From Fusobacteriaceae bacterium (lineage in GTDB: Bacteria > Fusobacteriota > Fusobacteriia > Fusobacteriales > Fusobacteriaceae), in the NCBI GenBank assembly GCA_031289425.1, contig JAITPM010000093.1, positions 1-57,822 of the forward strand: a stretch of 57,822 nt of DNA, in the 5' to 3' direction. Below, one piece after another: positions 8,860 to 16,890 of this stretch. Under the pieces are notes generated by a model that made no database searches, was not told where the DNA came from, and worked only from the letters and a program-made list of their open reading frames with translations. Each line of letters opens with the position of its first letter. Within the stretch, counting starts at the first letter, position 1. Position numbers and translations under genes: made by a program.

Positions 8860-10152
8860 TTATTTCTTATAAAGTTTTACTATAGGAACTGCTTTGGAAT
8901 CTTTTTTTTCTTTATCGTTTAATTGTTCTTGTTCTTTTTCCAACATTGCATAAATATCTACAAGATTTGGTAATTTTATAATTTTTTTTTCTTGTTTTTT
9001 ATCATTTGAGCTTTCCGATTGATCTTTTTCAACATTATTATTTAAAACCTCTTTTAACTCTGTTTGTTCTTTTATATTTTCTTTTATATTTTCTTTTATA
9101 CTTTCTCTTATATTTTCTGTGTTAATCTCCTTTACTATTTCGTTTTTTATTTCATTTTTTATTTCATTCATCAATTCTTCTTTTAGTTCTTCTCTGATTT
9201 TTTCTTTTATATTATTTGTTAAATTACTATTATTTTTATTATTTTTATTATTATTTTTGTTTTCACCTGCAATTTTGATTATATTAAATTGTTTATCCGA
9301 ATTTGTTATTTCTATTTTAGGTTTTCTTTCTTTCCCCACGAAATAATCAAAACTATTAACTAAATCATTTTTATTTTTTTCAAATTCTGATCTTCCAATT
9401 TTCATTACTCTTTTTTCTTCTTTTTTATTTTCTTCCTTTTTATTTTCTTCTTTTTTAATTTCTTCTTTCATTTCATTTCCCGCATTGTTAATGATTTCAT
9501 TTATTGCTAAAGTCTCTATTTTAATTGATTGTTTTTCATTATTTTTTTCTTTATTCTCAGTTCCGCTAGCTTCTATTTTCGCTTCTTTTCTCTTTAATGC
9601 GATCTCAGAATTCATTCTTTCCTTTTGAATGTATTCTCTATATAAATTTACTATCCACTTTATCAGGGGATATACAAAAGAAATAGTAATTGATAATAAT
9701 AGAATTCCGACAAGTCCAGTATAAACAATTAAATAATTAAATTTAGATAATAAAAGATAAAACAGGTATGCAGGTATATACCCTATTTGATTTTTAAATA
9801 AAGTTATATTTATGGAATTTCTTAACAACGTTTGATCAGCTATTTTATTCTCAAATGGTATCTTCAGTTGAATCATAAAATATAGGTATACCACACAAAG
9901 GCTTCCTATAATTATAAATTCTACACTTATCGGGAAAAGTTTCCTTTTATCACTGGATATCACAAAACTTAAAATCAAATTTATACCTATAAGCAAACCA
10001 ATTAAAATCCAAATTTTTCCTATATACATGTCTATGTACAAAAAAAATTTTATATTTTCAAGTGGCCCTTCCAAGAAAAAATCAGCCAAAAGATATAGGG
10101 AAATCCCCATACATATATATTTGGGTTTAAAAAAATCAATTATTTTTTTCAT
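8860..10152 (-). CDS. FtsK-N-like 4-TM membrane protein without ATPase motor
   Basis: 430 residues. Four hydrophobic helices (about 12-27, 44-66, 76-95 and 138-165) make up the first 170 residues. The stretch GYIPAYLFYLLLSKFNYLIVY resembles the end of the FtsK/SpoIIIE 4TM domain. The remaining ~255 residues are charged and of low complexity. They include KKEEN pentapeptides near residues 230-247 and IKNE/NIKE four-residue repeats near 320-360. The end is KLPNLVDIYAMLEKEQE and a short basic tail. FtsK has the same layout of membrane domain, variable linker and 'LP-x-L' element before its motor. Here the gene stops, and maf follows only about 45 bp on, so no motor domain is encoded. Neighbours are mreB and scpB. 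An unrelated membrane protein is the alternative. Confidence 0.5.
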   Translation of the reverse strand: MKKIIDFFKPKYICMGISLYLLADFFLEGPLENIKFFLYIDMYIGKIWILIGLLIGINLILSFVISSDKRKLFPISVEFIIIGSLCVVYLYFMIQLKIPFENKIADQTLLRNSINITLFKNQIGYIPAYLFYLLLSKFNYLIVYTGLVGILLLSITISFVYPLIKWIVNLYREYIQKERMNSEIALKRKEAKIEASGTENKEKNNEKQSIKIETLAINEIINNAGNEMKEEIKKEENKKEENKKEEKRVMKIGRSEFEKNKNDLVNSFDYFVGKERKPKIEITNSDKQFNIIKIAGENKNNNKNNKNNSNLTNNIKEKIREELKEELMNEIKNEIKNEIVKEINTENIRESIKENIKENIKEQTELKEVLNNNVEKDQSESSNDKKQEKKIIKLPNLVDIYAMLEKEQEQLNDKEKKDSKAVPIVKLYKK

Positions 10153-10318
10153 CTTTTCTCCAAATTTGTTATCAAAATTAAAAATTCAGCTTTAATAACA
10201 ATTTTTTATATTTTATCACATCTAAAAATTTATTACAAGCATCTAGTTAAAATCTTTATATTATGTTTAGAGAATAGGAAAAATATATATCTTTCTAGTT
10301 TTATTTTTACTAATATTT

Positions 10319-10346
10319 AAAAATTCACGTATGACCGTGAATTTTT
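10319..10346. terminator. Terminator after rpmA
   Basis: Stem AAAAATTCACG / CGTGAATTTTT around a 6-nt loop (TATGAC), followed by T-rich DNA on both strands. It ends the rplU-prp-rpmA transcript on the minus strand. The ~220 bp between here and the 8860-10152 gene show only AT-rich DNA and that gene's ribosome binding site. Confidence 0.75.
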
Positions 10347-10373
10347 ATTTTTAAAGTATATTATATTTTTAAA

Positions 10374-10661
10374 TTATTGCTTTTCTGTATATACAGATAC
10401 TTGTTTTTTAGTCTTTCTATATCTTTCAAATTTTATATATCCATCTATTAAAGAAAATAAAGTATGATCCTTCCCTATTCCCATATTTTCACCAGGATGA
10501 AATATAGTACCTCTTTGTCTTACAATTATATTTCCAGCTTTTACAACTTCTCCATCATATTTTTTTACTCCTAAATATTTAGGATTTGAGTCTCTTCCAT
10601 TCTTAACAGAGCCTTGTCCTTTTTTATGAGCAAATAATTGTATATTCAATCTAAATAACAT
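10374..10661 (-). CDS. rpmA: 50S ribosomal protein L27 with cleavable N-terminal leader
   Basis: 95 residues. Mature L27 starts A-H-K-K-G-Q-G-S; here it is preceded by [10 protein letters not shown], the Prp-cleaved leader known from Firmicutes and fusobacteria. The expected cut is between F10 and A11. The flexible mature N-terminus reaches the peptidyl-transferase centre, so removal of the leader is needed for ribosome function. AAGGAGG precedes the ATG, which directly follows the prp stop codon. Confidence 0.97.
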   Translation of the reverse strand: MLFRLNIQLFAHKKGQGSVKNGRDSNPKYLGVKKYDGEVVKAGNIIVRQRGTIFHPGENMGIGKDHTLFSLIDGYIKFERYRKTKKQVSVYTEKQ

Positions 10662-10997
10662 CTATTTTACCTCCTTCTCTACAAGCTTTAAATTTTTAGG
10701 ATATTCTTTTTTAAGTTCCTTCAGCATCACAAACATTGTTTCTAATAATATGTCCGCTTCTTTCATTTTATCTTTATTCGATACATTCTCCATATTTACA
10801 TCCAGATAACCATCATCGCCCATTATATATTGGGGATCTATTTGCAAAACATCTTGCATACCACCAAGTGGAGTTTGTAAAATTATTGAAAGAGCAGCAC
10901 ATACGATATCATTTCCTATTATATTATAACCAGAATGTCTATAAGATCTATATCTTATTATTTTTCCATTCTTTCTGTAAATTCGCACAGTAGTCAT
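10662..10997 (-). CDS. prp: Ribosomal-processing cysteine protease Prp
   Basis: 111 residues. Prp is a small cysteine protease that cuts the leader off L27. The family's catalytic pair is visible: H21 in RHSGY and C33 in DIVCAALS, about twelve residues apart as in characterised Prp. It lies exactly between rplU and rpmA, the diagnostic position. The ATG is only 2 bp after the rplU stop and lacks a clear Shine-Dalgarno sequence, so translation probably depends on rplU. Confidence 0.95.
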   Translation of the reverse strand: MTTVRIYRKNGKIIRYRSYRHSGYNIIGNDIVCAALSIILQTPLGGMQDVLQIDPQYIMGDDGYLDVNMENVSNKDKMKEADILLETMFVMLKELKKEYPKNLKLVEKEVK

Positions 10998-10999
10998 TA

Positions 11000-11311
11000 C
11001 TACGCTTTTATAGCTACAATTTTTATTTCAGTATAAAATTGTCTGTGACCTTTTTTTCTACGAGTTGCTTTTTTAGGCTTGTATTTGAAGTTTATTACCT
11101 TTGGTCCTTTTCCTTGAGAAAGAATTTCTGCACTAACACTAGCTCCATCAATTTTGGGAGTACCAATTTTCAAAGTTCCATCCCCACCAATCATTAAAAC
11201 ATCAGTTAATTCTACAGTTGATTCTACCTCAGCATTTAACTTTTCTACTTTTAATACGTCACCTTCAGCAACTTTGTATTGTTTTCCACCAGTTTTGATA
11301 ACTGCATACAT
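11000..11311 (-). CDS. rplU: 50S ribosomal protein L21
   Basis: 103 residues, the normal length. It opens [14 protein letters not shown], the L21 signature, and carries the basic C-terminal 23S rRNA-binding segment [21 protein letters not shown] precedes the ATG. It is the first gene of rplU-prp-rpmA and has its own promoter and leader (11312-11409). Confidence 0.97.
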   Translation of the reverse strand: MYAVIKTGGKQYKVAEGDVLKVEKLNAEVESTVELTDVLMIGGDGTLKIGTPKIDGASVSAEILSQGKGPKVINFKYKPKKATRRKKGHRQFYTEIKIVAIKA

Positions 11312-11374
11312 ATATAAACACCTCCAAAGTCATTATTCGCTGATAGAGGTAGCTGATTACCCCTAATCATGCGC
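11312..11374 (-). ncRNA. Putative L21 autoregulatory mRNA leader
   Basis: About 60 nt lie between the predicted start site and the rplU ATG. Reading on the minus strand, they contain a hairpin TGATTA-GGGG-TAATCA (about 11354-11369) and a partly overlapping possible pairing, GCT...AGC, close to the ribosome binding site. L21 operons in low-GC bacteria often have such a leader, bound by a product of the operon. The match to a named leader family was not tested. Confidence 0.45.
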
Positions 11375-11380
11375 CTGATA

Positions 11381-11409
11381 ATTTTATCATATATAATCCA
11401 TTTTGTCAA
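11381..11409 (-). promoter_or_regulatory. Promoter of rplU-prp-rpmA
   Basis: On the minus strand: TTGACA (11409-11404), a 17-bp spacer, then TAAAAT (11386-11381) with an extended -10 TGA just upstream. It is a near-consensus housekeeping promoter at the right place for a ribosomal protein operon. Confidence 0.75.
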
Positions 11410-11461
11410 TTATTATTTTGAATCTTCAATCCAGAATTTAATCTCGTATTTATCTCTGATT

Positions 11462-12367
11462 TTATTTATTTTTATCTTTTAATAAATCACCAAAAATACC
11501 GGTAAGCGCTGCTATATTTTGCAATTCCATTGGTACAATAATTTTCGTTGCTTGTCCATCAGCCATTTTGGCAAATGTTTCAAGTCCTTGCAAAGCTAAA
11601 AATTTATCATCTGCACCTGCTTCTTTTATGACTCTTATAGCTTCCGCCTTACCTTCGGCTGCTTTGACCATAGCTTGTTTTATTGCTTCTGCTTTTAGTA
11701 TTTCAGACTCTTTTGCTGCTTCTGCACGAAGTATTGTAGACTCTCTTTCTCCTTCAGCTACTAATATTGCCGCTTGTTTTTGTCCTTCTGCTCTTAGAAT
11801 AGACTCCCTCTTTTCTCTATCCGCCTTCATTTGTCGTTCCATAGCTACTTTAATTTCTACAGGAGGATCAATGTTTTTTAGCTCAACTCTAGTTATTTTC
11901 ATTCCCCAAGGGTCTGTAGCCTCATCTATTATAATTCTCATTTCAGAATTAATCCTGTCTCTTGATGTCAGTGTTTCTTCTAAATCCATTCCGCCTATTA
12001 TATTTCTAAGAGTTGTAGCTGTCAAATTCTCTATTGCGTTTGTTGGATTTTCGATTCCATAAGTATATAATTTTGGGTCTGTTATCTGCAAATAAATTAC
12101 AGAATCAATTTGAATCGTTACATTATCTCTTGTAATAACTGGTTGTGGTCTAAAATCCAACACTTGTTCTTTTAATGAAACATCTTTTCTTATTTTATCC
12201 ATAAATGGTAATAAAAGATAGAATCCACTTGTCCATGTTCTGTTATATTTACCTATTCTTTCGATAACATATGCTCTTGATTGTGGAACAACTTTTACAT
12301 TTATAAAAAATAAAATAACCATTACTATTATAACTATCAATACTACTATTGTCATATCAGCTCTCAT
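11462..12367 (-). CDS. SPFH/stomatin-like membrane protein (paraslipin type)
   Basis: 301 residues. One N-terminal membrane helix (about 5-24) is followed by the SPFH/band-7 domain (about 25-190): VPQSRAYVIERIGKYNRT, DNVTIQIDSVIYLQITDP and the ATTLRNIIG motif. An Ala/Glu-rich helix (about 190-245, repeats of AEGE/AEAAKES) would form a coiled coil for oligomerisation. Family members form large rings in membrane microdomains and often partner an NfeD or FtsH protein; none is adjacent here. The GGAGG site lies about 12 bp from the chosen ATG, slightly far. Confidence 0.9.
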   Translation of the reverse strand: MRADMTIVVLIVIIVMVILFFINVKVVPQSRAYVIERIGKYNRTWTSGFYLLLPFMDKIRKDVSLKEQVLDFRPQPVITRDNVTIQIDSVIYLQITDPKLYTYGIENPTNAIENLTATTLRNIIGGMDLEETLTSRDRINSEMRIIIDEATDPWGMKITRVELKNIDPPVEIKVAMERQMKADREKRESILRAEGQKQAAILVAEGERESTILRAEAAKESEILKAEAIKQAMVKAAEGKAEAIRVIKEAGADDKFLALQGLETFAKMADGQATKIIVPMELQNIAALTGIFGDLLKDKNK

Positions 12368-12438
12368 ATTTATTTCAGACCTCCATCATATAGATACATT
12401 AACCCACTACACCTTGAGAGTAACAATTAATCCTACCC

Positions 12439-12795
12439 TTAAAACAACCCAGGTATATTTACTCCGCCTGTTACTTTATTCATTTCAGCTTCTGCCATTT
12501 GATCTGCTTGTCTCATGGCCTCTTTCACTGCGGAAGTAATCAAATCTTCCAACAATTCCTTGTCACTTGCAGCTTCCTTTATTATTTCTTCGCTCAGCTT
12601 AATCTCCAACAATTCTTTCTGTCCGTTTACTTTTACTATGACAGCACCACCACCTACAGACGCTTCCAGTTCTTTAGTTTTTAATTCTTCTTGTACTTCT
12701 AGCATCCTTTGTTGCATTGTCTGAGCTTGTTTTAAAATATCAACCTGATTATTGGCTGTTCCAGCAGTTTTTGAAGTTTTTAATTTCCTTACCAT
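12439..12795 (-). CDS. YbaB/EbfC nucleoid-associated protein
   Basis: 118 residues. The family is a DNA-binding dimer with a tweezer shape. Visible are the helix ILKQAQTMQQRMLEVQEELK, the glycine-rich VGGGAVIVKVNGQKELL strands, the LEDLITSAVKEAMRQAD helix and the terminal GGVNIPGLF. The start has GGAGG at the right spacing, and the gene has its own promoter (12861-12889). It is often found next to recR/dnaX, but not here. Confidence 0.92.
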   Translation of the reverse strand: MVRKLKTSKTAGTANNQVDILKQAQTMQQRMLEVQEELKTKELEASVGGGAVIVKVNGQKELLEIKLSEEIIKEAASDKELLEDLITSAVKEAMRQADQMAEAEMNKVTGGVNIPGLF

Positions 12796-12860
12796 TTTAA
12801 TCCTCCATATTTTCTATTTTCATAAATAAAAATATTTTTTTTAATCTTTGCAGTGTCATT

Positions 12861-12889
12861 ATTATAACAAAGTATATCATTTTTTTCAA
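12861..12889 (-). promoter_or_regulatory. Promoter of the YbaB/EbfC gene
   Basis: On the minus strand: TTGAAA (12889-12884), exactly 17 bp, then a perfect TATAAT (12866-12861). The transcript would start about 60 bp before the ATG. Confidence 0.7.
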
Positions 12890-12901
12890 GTTTTTTTGGT
12901 A

Positions 12902-14617
12902 TTATTTTATATCGTATGGAAAATATTTCATAGGTCTAAAATAATAATCCTTGTTTAATTCAAGTTCATTCAAATGATTTATAAGATTTGCAAAAGGAAC
13001 ATTTTCCTCAAAAAACGAATTCAATCCTGAAACTGTAGTAATTTCGATCACTGAATAATCCGGTAATTTCAGATTCCTAGCTAGGTCTTCGATACATTTT
13101 GACAACCCGCCTATTTCATCTACGAGCCCATTTTTCATAGCATCTGAGCCCAACCAAACTTTACCTTGACCAATTTTATGTACATCTTCCTTTTTGAGTC
13201 TTCTTCCTGTTGCTACTGCCGTTAGGAAGTCCTCATATACAGCCTCACTAGATTTATATAATTTTTGAGCCTTTTCCACATTAAATGCTGTGAAAACAGA
13301 ATATAGATCTGAATAATTACCTTTCTTAATCGTCTCAATATTTATGTTCCCTTTTTCATCCAATAGTTTTGAAAAATTAGGTATGAGGCTAACGACTCCT
13401 ATCGAACCTGTGACACTATTTCTGTCAGCATATATTTTTGTTGCATAAGCGGAAATATAATACCCACCTGAAGCTGCTGTCCCACCTATTGATACATATA
13501 CCGGCTTATATCGACCTACCTCTTGTACTTTATTAGCGATAATATCAGAAGCTATCGCCGACCCTCCAGGTGAATTAACTCTTAGAACGATTCCCTTTAT
13601 GCTGATGTCATTTTTAGCCTTTTCTAAATCAGTAATTATTGCTTCCGGATAAATATATCCTCTTGCTCTTGTTTTAGTATCAATTATTTCTCCTTCAGCA
13701 GTAATGATTGCAATCTTATTTCTATTTGTAATTTTTGGTGATATAGTATTCGCAAGCATGTATTTATTTATACTTATCACATTATTTCCAAATTGTCTCT
13801 TAAATTCTTCATAATATATAAGCCCGTCTATCATTTGGATTTCTAAAAGTTTTTGAGGAGAAGACGCTACTAAATCTCCATTTAATATTTTATTTTCAAA
13901 TTTATCTTTATTTTGTGCCCTTTTTATTGAAATATCATTGATAAAATCTTTATATATTTTATCATATATTTCTGTCAAGTTCTCTCTAAACTCATTTGAC
14001 ATCCTACTTTTAGTATAATTTTCTCCATATGACTTATAATCCCCCACATGGATCACATTAAAACTAACCCCTATTCTATCCATAAAATTTTTATAGTACT
14101 CCAATTCTAGATAATATCCGGTAATATCTACAGAAGCACTGGCAGAAGGTGGCATCATAATCTTATCTGCTTGGATAGCGAACCAATAATTTCTATTGTT
14201 CATCCTAGTAGTGTGGGCATATATTTTCTTGCCGTTAGCCTTAATCTTTTGTAGAATTTCTGATAATTCTTCTATTTGACCATAATTTAATCCCATTCTA
14301 TCCAGCTTCAAAATTATTCCATTTACTGAAGGATCTCGACTTATTTCATTTAAGGTTTTTATTATAGTATAAAAGCTAATCTCTCTCTCATTGAAAAAAT
14401 TGGGGATATTCGTCCTCTTTTCCATAATTCTTCTGGAAAAATCTATTTCAACATAGGTATTTCTAGCGATAGTAATTTCCTTATTAAATTTCTTTGCAGA
14501 AAATACACCTATCAAAGAAACAATAACCAAAAGAAGTAAAAATATTTTTATAAAAAATGAGATTATTTCTTTTACTATAAAAAGTAACCCTCTTAAAATG
14601 AAATTAATAATTTTCAA
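12902..14617 (-). CDS. sppA: Signal peptide peptidase SppA, long (67K) type
   Basis: 571 residues with an N-terminal membrane anchor (about 10-43) and two tandem peptidase S49 repeats, as in the E. coli 67K form. The catalytic dyad is visible: K195 in GDYKSYGE in the first repeat and S383 in AASGGYY in the second. SppA degrades signal peptides left in the membrane after secretion and faces the outside of the inner membrane. The start is TTG, 4-5 bp after GGAGGA. It follows pepF by 28 bp in one transcript, which suggests joint peptide turnover. Confidence 0.95.
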   Translation of the reverse strand: MKIINFILRGLLFIVKEIISFFIKIFLLLLVIVSLIGVFSAKKFNKEITIARNTYVEIDFSRRIMEKRTNIPNFFNEREISFYTIIKTLNEISRDPSVNGIILKLDRMGLNYGQIEELSEILQKIKANGKKIYAHTTRMNNRNYWFAIQADKIMMPPSASASVDITGYYLELEYYKNFMDRIGVSFNVIHVGDYKSYGENYTKSRMSNEFRENLTEIYDKIYKDFINDISIKRAQNKDKFENKILNGDLVASSPQKLLEIQMIDGLIYYEEFKRQFGNNVISINKYMLANTISPKITNRNKIAIITAEGEIIDTKTRARGYIYPEAIITDLEKAKNDISIKGIVLRVNSPGGSAIASDIIANKVQEVGRYKPVYVSIGGTAASGGYYISAYATKIYADRNSVTGSIGVVSLIPNFSKLLDEKGNINIETIKKGNYSDLYSVFTAFNVEKAQKLYKSSEAVYEDFLTAVATGRRLKKEDVHKIGQGKVWLGSDAMKNGLVDEIGGLSKCIEDLARNLKLPDYSVIEITTVSGLNSFFEENVPFANLINHLNELELNKDYYFRPMKYFPYDIK

Positions 14618-14645
14618 TTGTCCTCCATAAAATTATATAAAAAAT

Positions 14646-16835
14646 TTATTTTAACTTCGCTAATTCTTCTTCTAATAAGTCCAATAACCTATCGAATTCT
14701 TTACCGACAGCATCAAAACTCTCCAATTTACCAAGATCTACTCCTGCTTTTTTGAGCTGCGCCATAGGGTTATCGTTTCCACCTGATTTCAATAATTCTA
14801 TATACTCATCAATTGTTTTTTTCCTTTCTTCTTCAGTATATTTTGGATTAGTGATTCTATCATACAAATTGGCCGAGCTTGCAAAACTTGTAGCATATTG
14901 GTAAACATAATAAGGTGAATTATAAAAATGTGGAATTCTTGCCCAAATTATCTTCTGTAATTCATCTATTTCCAAAACATCCCCAAAGTATTCTTTGAAT
15001 AATGTATCCATAATTTCACTCAATGCTTCCGGAGTAACAGGTTTTTGATCTTCTATTAATTTATGAGCCTGATATTCATAATTAGCAAATAATGTTTGTA
15101 TATAATAAGTGCCAACTATATTTCCCAAAGCTTGTTCCAATAATGCTATTTTTTCTTTCGGATCAGTGCTTATATTTATCATATAATCCAATAATAATCT
15201 TTCATTAAACGTAGAAGCGACTTCTGCTACAAATATAGTATAATCAGCCGTAGAGTAGGGTTGAGTCTCATGAGACAACATTGTATGCAAAGTATGACCC
15301 AATTCGTGAGCCAATGTAAATACATCGTCCATAGTAGATTGATAATTTAATAACATATAGGGATGCACACCGTATATTCCTATTGAATATGCTCCACTTC
15401 TTTTATTTTCTGTTTCAAAAACGTCCAGCCAACCTTCGCTTATCGCTCTATTTAATTTATTTGCATAATCCTCTCCCAATGGAGCAACTGATTTTTTGAC
15501 TATTTCTTTGGCTTCATCATAAAGAAATTCTCTTTTATAATCCACTATATTTATAGAATTATCATAATAATGATATTTATCTAGAGAAAGTGCTTTTTTT
15601 CTGATAGTAATATATCTTTTTAGAGGTTCCGTATTGTTTTTTGCTGAGCTTAGCAAAGTATGATAAACAGAAACATCTATATTTTTAGGTTCCAATGCTT
15701 TTTCCAAAGAAGATGCGTAATTTTTAGCTTTTGCAAGAGCCACATCCCTTTGAAGTAAGGATCTGTAAATAGCACAATAAGTATTTTTGTTATCTTCGTA
15801 AACTCCATAAAGTGCTTCAAAAGCTTTTCTTCTGTCTTCTTGATTTCTATTTGTTGATAAAATTTTTGAATAAACTCCGTTTGTAGCTGCCCCTTTAAAC
15901 CCGTCTGATAATTCTATTTCTTTGAACTTTATATCGGATATTGATAATTCACTATATACATCATGAGGCGTTCCCAAATATTGACTGAAATAAGATATTA
16001 ATTTTTCTTTATCTTCATCTAACACATGTTTTTGAAGTCTAAATAATTCTTTAATTCCAAATTTATGAGATTGTAGCTCTATATTTTCAGCTATCCACTT
16101 GTCAATTGTTTCTTCTTCTATTTCTAACATTTCAGGTGTTATCCACGCAGTATTTACTCCATACTCTGCCACAACAGCTTCTATTTTTTGCAATTTTTCA
16201 GAAGCAATCGTATCCTTTGAATTCAAATCCTTTGTCATATATGGGTATACATACAATTTTTCAACAATTTTTGATAATTCTTCTTCCAATAATATTAATT
16301 TTACAAAATCATTGGAATTTTCTTTTATTTTTCCTTTGTATATGGGAACTTCTTTCATTAATTCTCTGGCTTTTGTTAAATCATTTTCCCATTGTTCCCA
16401 ATTTGCGTAGATATCGTTTAAATTCCATTTATATTTTTGTTCTACTTCTTCTCTTTTCATAATTTTATTTCCTACCTCTTTTTTTGTTTTTTCTTCTTTT
16501 ATCTCTTCTTCTTTTATTTCTTCTTCTTTTATTTCTTCTTCTTTTATTTCTTCTTCTTTTATTTCTTCTTCTTTTGTCTCTTTTTCTTTTATCGCTTCTT
16601 CTTTTGTCGCTTCTTCTTTTGTCGCTTCTTCTTTTGTCTCTTCTTCTTTTATATTTTCTTTCTGGTCATTGTTTTCATTTTCTAGTGGCTTTTCAACTTG
16701 AATTTTCTCATTGGAAATTTTTAATTTTTTAAACAAAAACTCTTCTAGTTTATTATCTCCGCCAAAGAAAACTCCACTTACAACTCCAATTATTAAGATA
16801 GCAGTAGCTAATGGAATAAATAAAAATTTTTTCAT
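14646..16835 (-). CDS. pepF: Membrane-anchored oligoendopeptidase F with KE-repeat spacer
   Basis: 729 residues, about 125 longer than ordinary PepF. Residues 4-26 form a membrane helix after MKK, which predicts the rest lies outside the membrane. Residues 63-120 are about twelve pentapeptides of the type KEEEI/KEEAT. The normal PepF start (KREEVEQKYKWNL) follows at about 126. The M3 metallopeptidase motif is intact: H510-E511-x-x-H514 in AHELGHTLH, with a downstream Glu in FVAEVAST. The C-terminus and thimet-oligopeptidase fold look complete. Family PepF enzymes are usually cytoplasmic and cut short peptides. AGAGGGG precedes the ATG. Confidence 0.93.
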   Translation of the reverse strand: MKKFLFIPLATAILIIGVVSGVFFGGDNKLEEFLFKKLKISNEKIQVEKPLENENNDQKENIKEEETKEEATKEEATKEEAIKEKETKEEEIKEEEIKEEEIKEEEIKEEEIKEEKTKKEVGNKIMKREEVEQKYKWNLNDIYANWEQWENDLTKARELMKEVPIYKGKIKENSNDFVKLILLEEELSKIVEKLYVYPYMTKDLNSKDTIASEKLQKIEAVVAEYGVNTAWITPEMLEIEEETIDKWIAENIELQSHKFGIKELFRLQKHVLDEDKEKLISYFSQYLGTPHDVYSELSISDIKFKEIELSDGFKGAATNGVYSKILSTNRNQEDRRKAFEALYGVYEDNKNTYCAIYRSLLQRDVALAKAKNYASSLEKALEPKNIDVSVYHTLLSSAKNNTEPLKRYITIRKKALSLDKYHYYDNSINIVDYKREFLYDEAKEIVKKSVAPLGEDYANKLNRAISEGWLDVFETENKRSGAYSIGIYGVHPYMLLNYQSTMDDVFTLAHELGHTLHTMLSHETQPYSTADYTIFVAEVASTFNERLLLDYMINISTDPKEKIALLEQALGNIVGTYYIQTLFANYEYQAHKLIEDQKPVTPEALSEIMDTLFKEYFGDVLEIDELQKIIWARIPHFYNSPYYVYQYATSFASSANLYDRITNPKYTEEERKKTIDEYIELLKSGGNDNPMAQLKKAGVDLGKLESFDAVGKEFDRLLDLLEEELAKLK
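16476..16649 (-). repeat. 15-bp tandem repeat in pepF (KEExx pentapeptides)
   Basis: About twelve tandem copies of a 15-bp unit, reading TTCTTCTTTTATTTC on the plus strand, in frame within pepF. The copies in the middle are identical; those at the 5' coding side have changed to encode KEEAT. Unit loss or gain keeps the reading frame. Confidence 0.9.
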
Positions 16836-16872
16836 AAAATTTCCCCTCTTTTATTTTTTAGTTGACAAAAAT

Positions 16873-16882
16873 ATTATACCAT
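16873..16882 (-). promoter_or_regulatory. Extended -10 promoter of pepF-sppA
   Basis: On the minus strand TTATGG-TATAAT gives a perfect -10 box (16878-16873) with an extended TGG. No convincing -35 box lies 17 bp upstream. Position fits the pepF start about 38 bp downstream. Confidence 0.5.
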
Positions 16883-16890
16883 AAAGTGTA

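Noticed and set aside
16476-16649. Regular repeats suggesting a CRISPR array
   Set aside because: The units are 15 bp with no unique spacers between them, lie in frame inside pepF, and no cas genes are present.
16862-16890. Plus-strand TTGACA as a promoter
   Set aside because: No -10 box at the right spacing and no plus-strand gene downstream; the useful signal here is the minus-strand TATAAT of pepF.
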